Notes under the pieces: generated by a model
Databases searched by the model: none
Told to the model about the DNA's origin: nothing
What the model saw: the letters and a program-made list of their open reading frames with translations, nothing else
Origin: Gamsiella multidivaricata
Lineage: Eukaryota; Mortierellomycota; Mortierellomycetes; Mortierellales; Mortierellaceae
Assembly (NCBI RefSeq): GCF_025024155.1
Contig: NW_026251813.1
Coordinates: 1 to 64,000 of the forward strand
DNA length: 64,000 nucleotides
Reading direction: 5' to 3'
Shown: positions 26,987 to 38,597 of the stretch, piece by piece
How the letters are laid out: every line of letters starts with the position of its first letter
Numbering within the stretch: position 1 is the stretch's first letter
Program-made: the position numbers and the translations under genes

Positions 26987-27505
26987 CTACGTTTTACTTC
27001 TTGTGACTGGACAAATCCCGGAAGAAGTGTTCCGGTTCCTGAGGTTTCATTTTGTCATTTTGCTGGATCAAAGAGGGAAAGAAGGAAGGAGTTCGACACT
27101 CCGAATGAAAAGAGTCGAAGGTACAGTAGAAAGAAGAGGGAAGGAAGAGGAGCAGAGTTGAAAAGTATCCAACATAAGTGCTGCCAACTATGTCTGTTTG
27201 TCTACATGTCTGTAGCACAGCCCATGGCTCATTTGGCATTTGGCATGGCTGTGTCGAGCTGGAGTAGGAAGAAGAATAGAAATACAGCCCACCCACTCCA
27301 CTTTTCCCCTTTTCTTCATCTTCCATTTGTCATCGATCCCGCTTCATTCCTCTCTTCTTTTTTTTTATTCCAAGTTGTTTGCAGTGTTCTTGTCACACAT
27401 CTCTCTTTCTCTTGGATTCGGCTTCCTTCTTGCTCTTCCGTCCCCACACCCCACACCTCATATCCCCATATATCATTCGTTCCCGTGCCAGCTTGCTTCC
27501 TCTGA

Positions 27506-30231
27506 ATGAACTACGGACAAGGATATCCTGGCCAGCAGAGCCCTTACGGCGGTGGCGGCTATGATCCCTCAGGCGCATATGACCCCTCGGGCGTGTATCC
27601 TCCTCCTCAGCAGCAGTTCGACCCCAATATGGCCAACCAAGCCTATGACCCCAATGGCTTCAACAGCGGCCCAGGTCTCCCTCCTTATTCAGCCTACCCT
27701 CCCACCCCAGCCATGGGCGCAAGCCCTGCGGTCCCTGGAGGCATGGCCAGCGGATACCCCTCGAGCCCTGCCTTCAACCCCATGCACGCCAACGGTGGCG
27801 GTAACAGCAACAGCAACAATAGCATGAACAACGGCATGGGCAATATGAACGGCGGTGTCAATAACTTCTCAGGGGGTCCTGTCAATATGGGTCCCGTGGG
27901 AGGCATGAGCGGTGTTGTCAATAGCAATGGCTACGACGGCAACAACATGAACATGAATAACAACATGAACAACAACATGAACAACATGAGCAACAACATG
28001 AACAGCATGAGCAGCGGTAGCATGAACAATGGCAGTATGAACAACGGCAACATGAACGGCGGCAGCAATAATAACAACTTTGGCCCTCCTCCCGCAAACC
28101 AGACGTATCAGGCAGGCGCACTTAACTACCAGCAGAGCATCTACAACTCTCCGTCCTCACAGCCTGCATCTGGAATGAGCCCTGTCTCGAATCCTCCCAC
28201 GCCTCTCCGCGCCCAGGCACCACAGCCCGAAATGGATTACCCAGTTGTGATGGCCATTGACTTTGGTACGTCGTTGCTGTAGTTGTTACTGCAGTCGTCA
28301 GAGTGTCTAACCTCTTTATCTATTTCTCGCCTCTTCTCTATGCCACGTCGCCACTCTTTTGTTTTTGAAGCATGATACTCATCCTATGACATTTGTTGCT
28401 ACCCCTGCCCTGCTCTTCTGTACCTATGTTTCGATGCTGTAGGAACGACATTCTCTGGGGTCGCTTATGCACTCAAGGCGGACGGTGAAGTCCACGATAT
28501 CACCAAATGGTACTCTATGCATTTTCTCGTTGATCAATATGTATCAGCTCTAAGGCTGGCTTTGAAGTCCCGCTCATCTAATAGTTTTATTCCATCATAG
28601 GCCTAGACATTTGGCACAGTACCCAAAGACGCCGACACTTAGTTTGTACAAAAAAGACTCGCAAAAGATCCTCGACTGGGGTCATGCTGCTCGTTTGGCC
28701 ATGCTCAAGCCCTCGGCAAAGGACTTTTGTTTGCTCCGAAAGTTTAAACTGCAGCTGGATGAAACTCTGCATAGCACCCCTCTTGAGAACGGCATCTCAG
28801 CTTTGGAGGCTGTGACCCATTATCTGAAAAAACTACATGGTCACGTCATGTCGGAGCTGATGAAGAGCTTCATCAAGAACTATGAGCCCAGCCAATTTCA
28901 GTACTGTCTGACGGTTCCTGCCATGTGGTCCGATGCTGCCAAGAATACCATGCGACGGGCAGCTATTGGCGCTGGTTTGATTCAGGAGGGCGACCCACCA
29001 AATCGCTTGATACTGATTTCTGAACCCGAAGCTGCAGCCATGTACTGCGAGCGAATGGTCGACAGATTCTCGCTCAAGCACGGAGACCGATTCATGATTT
29101 GCGATGCCGGTGGTGGAACTGTGGATCTGATTGTCTTTGAAGTAAGCGAGCCCCCAGGTCAGACCCGGCATCTGAAAGAGGTCACGCGTGGTCATGGTGC
29201 CTCTTGCGGATCAGTTTTCCTTGATGCGAATATGGAGCGACTGCTGGAGCGTAAGTTCAGGCGATATCGCAGGGGCATCAAGGCATGCGGGTGGGCGTCG
29301 CTCATGGACACGTTTGTGGATATGGTCAAGCCCATGTTTAATGGCCAGGAGGATGTGCTAATGCAAATTCCACAGGCCACCGGTCTCGAGGACTTGAACG
29401 ACCCTGACATTGGACTAGAGGACGGTGTACTTTGCGTCCCTGTCGAGGAAATGAAGGCTGAGGTCTTTGAGCCTGTCATTTCAGATGTATTGGACCTGAT
29501 CCAGAAACAGCTACATCAGAGCCAGTCCTGCAACGCCATCTTTATGGTCGGAGGATTTGGATCTTCTCGTTATTTGGAAGAGCGTGTCCGGCAAGAATTC
29601 TCGCATCTTGTTGGACTGATTGCGGTTCCACAGCGTCCCGAATTGGCTGTGGTCCGTGGAGCGGTCTACGCAGGGTTGAATACAAAGACGATCAACATGC
29701 GTGTGGCCCGTCGCTGGTACGGAGTTGATGCCAACATGCCATTCGAGGAGGGCGTCGACCCAGAGTCGAAGAAGATTATCTCGCACGACGGATATATTCG
29801 CTGCAAGGAGCGATTCTCGGTTTATGTGCGTCCTGGACAGCAGATCGGCGTGGATGAGTGTGTCTCGAAGGAATACGTGACCTGGTCGTACCCCAAGGGC
29901 CTGGACTCGCCCTTGTACGTGTGTAACTCACCCAATCAGCCTAAATATATCACGGACCCTGGCGTGCAAAAGATTGCAGACTTCCACATTCCTATGCCTG
30001 AAATCCCTGGCGCCCAACCCCGTACCCGTGTCGTCTTTAAGCTGAACATGTACTTTGGTAAGACTAGTTGCTTTCGTGACTTTATTGATACAGTGTTAAT
30101 GATGGACAAATGTCTAATACCTGTTTATTATGTGAATTCTAGGGTTGACCGAGGTGCGTGCGGAGGCAGTGATCAACGGAAACACCTACACGACTATTTG
30201 CTCGTTCGGAGGCGGAGGAAATAGCCGCTAA
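27506..30231 (+). CDS. HSPA12-type Hsp70-like ATPase with Asn/Met/Gly-rich N-terminal domain
   Basis: Four exons (27506-28265, 28443-28509, 28601-30057, 30143-30231) join in phase to 790 residues. Residues 1 to about 240 are low complexity: a Tyr/Gly/Pro/Gln-rich start with YDPSG repeats, then Asn/Met/Gly/Ser runs such as NNMNNNMNNMSNNMNSMSS. The actin/Hsp70 ATPase fold follows: VMAIDFGTTFSGVAYAL (phosphate 1), ICDAGGGTVDLIVFEV (phosphate 2) and FMVGGFGSSRYLEERV (adenosine). No canonical Hsp70 substrate-binding domain or EEVD tail is visible, as in HSPA12 proteins. It is likely cytosolic. The N-terminal domain resembles prion-like domains in composition. Confidence 0.88.
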
Positions 30232-30473
30232 GGAGAACCAGGATTTGGGTTGAAGACACCTCTCCCGTCCGAACATCTTTTGTTCAAACCACTCGTGTGC
30301 ATTTAGGCCTTTACAAAGAATACCCTGCGCGGGATAAAGCTCAATAAAGATGTGCGCAAACATTTATTTTAAGAAGTCTCTCCTTACATCGCCCAATCGA
30401 CAAACAGATCCCTTTCTACACAACACATCAAGGAGCGGATTAGTCGAGCAACACTGATTAGGAGCGTATAACA

Positions 30474-31663
30474 ATGTCTGATGAACTCGATGACTGGGAG
30501 CAAGCGGACGAGGCCGATGTGAGGATGCAAAAAAACTACTTGTCGTGCATAGTGCTTTGTCACGACATAGCCTTCTTGATTGATAAATGCGCGTAAGCTC
30601 ATCATATCCGGATCCCCTTCAATGCCACTTTCAATTAGATCCAAGCTCCTGCAGCTGTACCGAAACCAACCCAGGAGACAACAGCAAACGCGAGATCTTC
30701 CTTTCTCGGAAAAGAAACGGTTAGGGCAAAAAATACGACACCGAGGATACACAGGGATGATGATAGACTTATTGGTATGGATCGATATGGTCTCTCGCGG
30801 AACGATGATGAAAAGAATATGAAAGATAGTCGGTCGCTGCATGAGAAGAATCGAGCTCTCTGGGATAAAGCGTAGGTGGAAAAGTGGGCACTATCCGGAG
30901 GAAGTGTGAATGATTTGTATCCGATTATGGCGCCTAACCAAGGAATCTTATTCTTGCATAGGAACTCGTACGAGCAGCCGGTCATCTCCAGGAACGATAG
31001 TAACAACAGCATGCGGACAGAATATGTTCCTGAGGTCCGTATATTACATATTATTTGCGCGCATTCTGTTCCTTTCTCACCGAGAGGCACGATGCAATGG
31101 TTCTCACGCAGCCTTTTTTTTTTGCGGCTAACTTACACGCCCTTTAGATCAAAATCCTGAGGCGACCCAAGAGCCCCGTCCAGGCTATCAAGGTCGCCCA
31201 CATGGCCCCGAAACCTTTGGCCCAACGAGAGGCAGATTACATGGCAGCACGTGAAAAGATCTTTGGACCGACCACTACATCATCAAACACACCACCGACT
31301 ACTTCGCGGTCCTCACCTGTATCGCGATCTGGATCCTCATCGCCCATGGACCCTGCGTACTTGACAAACCAGCAGCAGCAACAACTATCGTCGTCTAGGC
31401 AAGGAGTTTGTGTTGGTTCAGGGGTGGATGTAAAGCCTATAGAATTTAGGGGCCCGCCCCCTACGATCAGATCCGTGCAAAGACCATCGGGGGGACAGAA
31501 CGATACCGCTATTCGACAGCCACAGGGACCGACTTACATCCCGGACGCATCAATCTCGACATCGTCGAAAGCAAGAGAAGGGTCGAGGCAGGAAGGCGGA
31601 TCAACAGGGTTTCGGAGGCCTTTTGGGGGGGCGCGACGTCCTCCTCATATACGTTCCGATTAA
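30474..31663 (+). CDS. SUZ-domain RNA-binding protein (SZRD1-like)
   Basis: Four exons (30474-30518, 30639-30871, 30962-31034, 31148-31663) join in phase to 288 residues. The start MSDELDDWEQADEAD is acidic with a Trp, as in SZRD1-like proteins. The SUZ signature spans the last intron: IKILRRP, then PLAQREADYMAAREKIFGP. The C-terminus is disordered, rich in Ser/Gln/Pro and Arg/Gly, ending FRRPFGGARRPPHIRSD. The SUZ domain binds RNA and is found in proteins of mRNA regulation and germline granules (family knowledge). The direct role here is unknown. The start is only 242 bp from the stop of the upstream Hsp70-like gene. Confidence 0.8.
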
Positions 31664-31810
31664 GCAAAGCGGATGGAGTGCTCACGCAAGCCCTTTGTTA
31701 ATTTAGGCGGTACTGTTTGGTCACTTTAATAATATATTAATGCGCATGACATGTATTTTAAAGAACACGGGTTGCAGTGCCGGCTTTATTGAAGTGAAGG
31801 ATGGTCATCT

Positions 31811-32321
31811 TCAGGCTACACTTGCTGCAGCATGAGGGAGTCTCGTTTGCTCTTGGGTAACGCTCCTTGGCCCTTCCTGGGGTAGGATATGACCCGTACC
31901 GCGATTTTCGACTAAAGGGAGCCAGGCAACCTGGGGTCGATACTCGAACGTCTTGGCAAATCCTCGCTGCTGTAACCATGTTGGTATATAGTTGAACATG
32001 ATATAGCGGATCAATCTCTCTGTCCAGGTCTATAACGCAGCAAGGTTTCCTTCGTTAGTTTAGATGCTTCAGCATTGTCTTTATTCCTGAGGGATAACGC
32101 GCACTCTTCATCCCATATCGTACCTGGCCTGAGGTGATCTTGGACATGGTATTGCTGCGAGCAAACTGGGCCTCTGCACGATGGTAGCGTTGGCTGAAGT
32201 ACTCTGTGAACGCAGCGATGATACTCTCAGAACTTGAATCAGGCATGCTGAAGATACACTTGGCCAGAACCACAGCGTCCTGCATCGCGTTCACCGCGCC
32301 TATCAAATGAAGATGTTGTAT

Positions 32322-32355
<34 letters not shown>

Positions 32356-33891
32356 ACTTAGTTATGGAGTCCCAGTGTCCAATGCAAAGCCTATAGCGAG
32401 AAAGATTCTCTTCCTAACCTTGGCCGGCTGCAGGAGTCATCTAAAAAAAATTGAAACGAAGCAGAAAAAAGGATAAGATCAGGAAACCGTGTCTTTGAAC
32501 AAGAGAGTTAATGTCGTCTGTCGGCAATTACCTTGTGGCAGACTATAATAAGTGACAAGCAGCATGGACAACACATATCAGGAATAGTTAGAGATATATC
32601 CGCGAGTAAGGTACGCTCCATATTACTAGAATAAAAGAAAAGAAAAGAAAAGAGTTCAAATTGTTACCATCGCCTAGGAGAACGGTGCGGGAGTGGTACC
32701 AAGTCTTGAACAACTCAAAAAAAATCTTGGAGATCGAGTGTTTCGGACTCGCCTCAATAAGCTCGCGCATAGTACCACCAAACGGGCGCGGCATATCCTG
32801 AAGATTCTTAATCATGCTATCGTGCGATTCTGGACCCCACTCCGAATTTCGAAATTGCTGCTGCTTGGCCTCAGACTTGGAGAGCTGGGTGCTGAGACCC
32901 CAACAGATCTGGTTGTTCGCGACACTGACAGAGCTCCACTAGTAGCATAATTATAAAAAGGAAGAGTAAGGGCACCAACCTGTAAGTCAGCGTATCAAAG
33001 TCGAAGCAGTCGGTCCATTCAATGACTTGCCCCAGAGCCATCCCCTCCGAGGACCTTCGAGAAGTGCGAAAAGTCATCCTGCAACTGCGGATACTTTTCC
33101 GGATTCGGTGGAGTCGCGACGCCGACCATGAGAACGTAGCCCACAGACAATCCTTCCTGATCCGCAATCGGTAAAAGTTTCTTCTCTTCCAGCTGTCGAT
33201 AAAGACTCTGACGCACGCCACTGTAGGCGCCACAAGGATCTCGCCCTCGTATTTGGTGTCGTCAGAGCAATAAATGATGACCCGATCGTCCTGTTCCTCT
33301 GTCCGGACAACTTTCTTGCCCATGGTGATCCTATGCGCAGGGACCTGTTTCTTCATAAGGTCGTAAAGCATGGGTCTTGCGAAAATGAAATTCCCATATC
33401 CAGTGCTGTTTATAAGAAAGAAAGGAAGGGCGTTCTAGCATCTATATTTGATTAGGTTATATAAAAATGAACGCGTCTCACTGAAGCGTATGGACTTACA
33501 CTTCCTCATGACCCTTTACGTCAATGGAACCAAGTTTCTTGAGCTCGGCATTTTAAATATCCAGAGAGCAGCAAGGAAGTGAGGCTTGCTTGATCTTCTC
33601 CAGAAGGCCGAGCTGCTCGGAGACTGGAAGGATGGACGCACCGAGTGTCATGGCGGACCTATTTTTTTATGAGCTGACTTAGTGGAGATACTACTCTTAA
33701 ATGCGATGCCCGATCTACTCGCAATGCGTGTAATTGCACTCATGCTCGTCTGCTTACCCCAGCGGCCGCACTTCGGTAGCACGCTTAAGGATATGATACG
33801 GGATATTGATGCGCTCCAACAGGGCTCCCAGCATGAGGCCGCCCAGTTCGGCGCCAACAATCGACACTGTTGGGGGTCTTTGTGTCGACAT
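31811..33891 (-). pseudogene. FAD-dependent monooxygenase paralogue 1, decayed
   Basis: The eight-exon plan of the family is retained: 33891-33758, 33658-33500, 33405-33031, 32938-32668, 32542-32532, 32440-32419, 32299-32124 and 32029-31811. Three separate lesions are visible. The dinucleotide-binding motif reads IVGAELGGLML, with Glu replacing a glycine of GxGxxG. A TAA at 33553-33555 interrupts exon 2. A 10-bp deletion near 33230, relative to the paralogues, removes the GADG part of the conserved DG motif and shifts the frame. The exon 3 donor is GC rather than GT, and the GD-motif exons read VCHK and MTPAAGQG instead of ACHK and MLPGAGQG. I call it a pseudogene. Confidence 0.85.
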
Positions 33892-34191
33892 ATCGTACTA
33901 CAGCCAAAAAGTAATGAGGACAAGGCCGAATGAGAATGAGATGAGGAATGAAAACAAGATGCAGATGGAGGAATAACCTGCACTCAGAGGATACAGGGTG
34001 TAGGCTACAAAGAGCGAAAGATGATGGGCATCGATGTGGACACAAAAAGGACCAACATGCATGGGCGCTGCACCCGCGTTCCCGAACGTGTTCCTGCATG
34101 GATGACTGCATGATATGTATTTACTTTATTCTCAACTCGCCATGACAAAGAGAACTGCTCCGTCTTACACCACCTTGGTCTACTGCTGCTG

Positions 34192-36234
34192 CTACTTCTC
34201 TATAACTCCCCTCTTTCCAGTCTGGGGCAGCACACGGATGGTGCCTCGGTCCTCCGCCAGGGGCAGCCAAGCAATCTGAGGACGATACGACAGCGTCTTT
34301 GCAAAGTTCTGTTGCTGAACCCAGTTCGACAAATAGTTGAGAATCATCTTGCGGAGGAGGCGTTCCGTCCACGTCTATCGTGTGCGATAAACGCCGTTAT
34401 TTCAGTTAATGGTGGATGAGCAAAAGCGTTTCAATGGCGTGTAGTTCCTTTTTTTTTTTTACCTGACCGAACATGGTTCTGCTCATGGCGCTGCTGTTCT
34501 TAAATTGGTCGTACGAGTAGTCGTAACGCTGGCTGTAAAATTCTTTGAAGGCTGCTTTGATGCCTTTATCGCCTAGATTGGTTATGTTGTAGATGCAGTT
34601 TGCAAGCACAACGGCATCGTGCATTGCATTGACAGCTCCTGCAACACAGAAAAAAAAAAAAAAAAAAAAAGAGGCCGTTAACAGCAGTTTGTCGTCGTAG
34701 TTTTTATCAGTTGCCGATAGAAAATTGATAATGTTCTTACCTAGACCTGCGCCAGGGAGCATCTGCAACACAGAGGAGCGAATAAAATACAAGGCGATGG
34801 ATAAAAAATAGTTAGCGCCTCGTAGCAATTGAACGCGAGTTAAATGAAGGGACAATGCTCTAGCTACTAACCTTATGACAGGCTGATGCCGTTGAGGAAA
34901 AGTGCGCATGGCAGTTGAGAATGCATAGAAGAAATACAGTTAATAATCGATTTGGCGCATGCTTGAGTCATTTTAAACCTAGCCCTGGTTATCAACTTAC
35001 CGTCGCCAATGAGAACTACCCTGCCATGGTACCAGGTTTTGAAGATTTTTTCCTCGAGGAACACCTTTGAGATCAAGTCCTTAGGTGTGGCCCTGATGAT
35101 TTCTCCCATGTTGCCGCCCCATGGTGTGGGCATATCCTGGAAGTCCTGGATCATCGTTTCATTCGCTTCAGGGCCCCATTCCGAGTTTCTAAACTGTTGA
35201 TCCTGTGCCTGTGCATCCGTGAGCTGGATCCCAAGACCCCAGCAGATCTGGTTGTTTGGAACGCTAACGACAGTCCACTGTATGAAAGATCCAGACAATC
35301 AGACATGTCCGACAGCAATAACCAGTACAAATACGCAGCACTGTTCAACACTATTTTCTTACACTGCGCATACTGTCTCCGAGCACTTGCGAGAAATGAG
35401 AGACCTTGTCCTTCAGCTGAGGATACTTTTCAGGGTTGGGAGGAGTGGCAACGCCAACCATGCTCACGTAACCAATCGCTAGACTTTCCAGATCGCCCTT
35501 AGGAAGGATGTTTTTGTCGTCCATCTGTTTATACAAACTCTGGCGAACTGCACTATAGGCACCGTCCGCTCCGATGAGGATATCCCCCTCGTAGGTGGTA
35601 CCGTCAGCGCATCGGATGGCCACTCGATCCCCTATGTCCTCAATAGCAAGGACTTTCTTGTTCAGGGTAATTTTAGAGGGTGGGACCTGCTTGCGCAGGA
35701 GCTCATAGAGCTGCGGTCGCGGAAACAGAAGATTCTCGTATCCGGTACTAAATACATGCGCAGGTAATGTTTATGAACTTTGCAACCAAAAGATTGAGTG
35801 GTACATGCAGAAATAGTTGCGCGCTATAACCATACCCTTCCTTTCCCATGAGAGTAATGGAGCCCAATTTTTGGACATTTGCATCATAAAAATCCAGGGA
35901 CGGGCAGGGCAGCGACACCTTCTCGATTTCCTCCAGCAAACCCAGTTGCTCGAAGACGGGCAGAATATTAGCGCCCAGGGTCATCGCTGCACTAGAAAGT
36001 TTACAGTTGCATCAAGACATATACTTTCGTCAGCTCAAGAAGTGAACATCTTGAACAAAAGAGTGACAAATAGATGTCTTCTTACCCAAGCGAACGCAGC
36101 TCCGTGGCACGTTCAAAGATATGGTAGGGAACATTGATGCGTTCAAAGAGAGTCCCTAGCATCAGACCGCCAATACCTCCGCCGACAATTAGCACATTAG
36201 GAAACGCCCGTTCTTCTGAGTTCTCTGAGGCCTT
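34192..36234 (-). CDS. FAD-dependent monooxygenase paralogue 2, start codon not evident
   Basis: Exons 36234-36086, 35991-35836, 35747-35363, 35277-35001, 34882-34872, 34762-34741, 34638-34463 and 34374-34192 join in phase to about 452 residues of a class A flavoprotein monooxygenase. Motifs are IVGGGIGGLMLG (FAD dinucleotide), ILIGADGAYSAVRQSL (DG motif), and GD-ACHK-MLPGAGLG-GAVNA spread over four exons (GD motif). Where the paralogues have ATG there is AAG next to a 12-A run at 36233-36244, and an upstream TAA closes the frame. An unseen 5' exon, a lost start or a homopolymer error could explain this. The substrate is unknown; the family hydroxylates or epoxidises small organic molecules with NAD(P)H. 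Confidence 0.75.
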
Positions 36235-36594
36235 TTTTTTTTTTCGCGTGTTTGCGTATTTTTAATCGACAAGGGTTTTGTAATGCAAAGAATGGGGATG
36301 AAGACAGAAATGAGAGATTGAGGAATCTGATTCTAAGATGAGGTGGTGTTTATTGTACACCTTTTTGCCCGTCGCGGGCTCAAAACCATTGTGCAAGGTA
36401 GCATAGCAATCGGCAAGCTAAAATTGATAATTATCCCGCACTGTAGCGTAAAGCACCACAACGTGGCCTTACTGTATCCGACATTATCCAGGGCAGTGAC
36501 ACAGGATGAGAGAGAACAGCCTGATCCGGTTTTAATACTTTTAATCATTTTCTATGTAGCGCACACCAAAAGGTTCCCATTAGATCGCTTTCGC

Positions 36595-38597
36595 CTACTG
36601 TCCGAAATCTTTCCTTTCTCCCTCCTGTGGGAGGACCTTTCCAGTGCCACGATTCTCGACCAAAGGCAGCCATGCAATCTGAGGTCGATACTCAAAGGCC
36701 TTGGCGAAGCCCTTTTGCTGGATCCAATCTGGAATGTAGTTAAGAATTATGTTGCGCGTCAATCGCTCGGTCCATGTCTAGTCGCAGATGTAGAATGAGA
36801 TACGTTAGATCGCTCGCTTTCATGTTCATTGTTATCCCAACGAGCAGAGTTTGGCTGCCTTCGCTTACCTGACCAGCCATTGTCTTCGACATGGCGCCAC
36901 TGCGCTGAAGCTGTTCATCCGCTCGATCGTAGCGCTGCCTGTAGTACTCTTGAAATGCGGCTGTAAAGCTTTTGGGACTTGCATCCTTCATGTTGTAGAT
37001 GCAGTTGGCAAGGACCACGGCGTCCTGCATGGCATTCACGGCCCCTGTTGAATAATTGCATATAAAACAGGCGTCTTATTAGCGGTCGTATATCAAGAGT
37101 ACACTCGGTTCTGTGGCTCATGGAAGAACAAGTTGTACGAACCTAAACCAGCGCCAGGAAGCATCTACAGATTGATACGATGCAGGGCATTAATAAAGAT
37201 TCGTTTGTGATTGTTGTACATTCATGCAAATCGTACTGTCCCGCCATTTACTTTATGACAAGCTACATGAGAAAAGTACATAAACGCGTAAAAAACTGGT
37301 TAGTAGTTGGCCTTGAATTAGAAATGGCAATCGCCTAGAAGCAGCAACATCATGGGTAGTTACCGTCGCCAATAAGGACTGTCCGCGAATGATACCAGGT
37401 CTTGAATAGCTTCTCCTCGAGAAAGACTTTCGAAGTCAACTCCTTAGGTGTAGCCTCAAAGATATCGCCCATCGTGCCTCCCCATGGAATAGGCAGGTTC
37501 TCAAATTCCTTGATCGTGCCTTCGTTCGATTCCGGGCCCCACTCAGAGTTACGGAAATGCTGGTCCTTGGCTTCGGATTCAGAGAGCTGGGTACTAAGAC
37601 CCCAGCAGATTTGGTTATCTGCGACGCTGAAAACGCCCCACTGGATTAACAGCCAGCATGGTCAGGTTGAGTACATGTGAGCATGTTGTGTGTATATTGG
37701 AACGACCAAGTGCGTATTCATGGCAACGAAAATGAACTTACGCTGCGCGCATCCTTCCCAAGCACCTGTGAAAAGTGTGAATAGTCGTCCTTGAGCTGAG
37801 GGTACTTTTCAGGGTTTGGCGGGGTGGCGACACCGACCATGCTAACATACGCAATCGAAAGACTTTCCAAGTCTGATTTTGGGAGAACTCCAGCTTCATC
37901 CAGTCGTTTGTAAAGGCTCTGTCGCACGCCGCTGTAAGCGCCGTCTGCTCCGATTAAGATATCGCCATGATAGCTGGTGTTGTCAGAGCAATGGATATGG
38001 ACCTTGTTATCTTTTTCCTCGGCGCGAAGGACTTTTTTGCCCAGAGTGATCTTCTCCGCGGGTACTTGTTTGCGAAGTAGCTCATAGAGCTTTGGTCTTG
38101 CGAATAGGAGGTTGTCATATCCTGAACTGAGCAACAAAAGGAGGAACTGGTTATTAAGTACGCAGAGTATCAATACAAACAAGAGAGGGGGCAATTGCAC
38201 CTACACTGTTTTGTGTCCACGCAGGTCGATGCCACCAGCCTGCTTCATGTTGCCATTGTAAAACTCCAGCCAAGGACAGGGCAACGACACCCTCTCGATC
38301 TCCTCCAGGAGTCCCAATTGCTCAAAGACGGGCAGAATGTTAGCTCCGAGAGTCATGGCGGCACTAAAAAGGAGTAGCAACCAGAATGTACGTGTCAATT
38401 AATCAGCTGGACATCTTCGACTGCGAAAAAATAAGCTGAAGATCATACCCTAGAGAGCGCATTTCAGTAGCACGTTCAAAAATATGGTAGGGCACATCGA
38501 TGCGCTCCAGGAGTGTTGCCAGTAAGAGGCCACCGAGGCCAGCTCCAACTATCAGGACTATTGGCACGGCCTTCGCTGGAGGATTTTGGTCTGACAT
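36595..38597 (-). CDS. FAD-dependent monooxygenase paralogue 3, apparently intact
   Basis: Exons 38597-38449, 38363-38205, 38126-37742, 37640-37364, 37262-37252, 37164-37143, 37044-36869 and 36777-36595 give 453 residues. The start MSDQNPPAKAVPIV is followed by LIVGAGLGGLLLATLLER (GxGxxG). The DG motif is ILIGADGAYSGVRQSLYKR and the GD motif is GD-ACHK-MLPGAGLG-GAVNAMQDAVVLAN. VGVATPPNPEKYPQLKDDYS is a family-specific block. There is no signal peptide, and the protein should be soluble with FAD and NAD(P)H. A second in-frame stop lies 15 nt after the first. A short (TGCAGATGAA)3 repeat lies just upstream at 38661-38690. The substrate cannot be inferred from sequence. Confidence 0.88.

Noticed and set aside
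22398..38597. Carotenoid oxygenase and monooxygenases as one apocarotenoid biosynthetic cluster
   Set aside because: They are separated by unrelated chaperone, RNA-binding and tRNA genes, and the monooxygenase substrate cannot be inferred from sequence.
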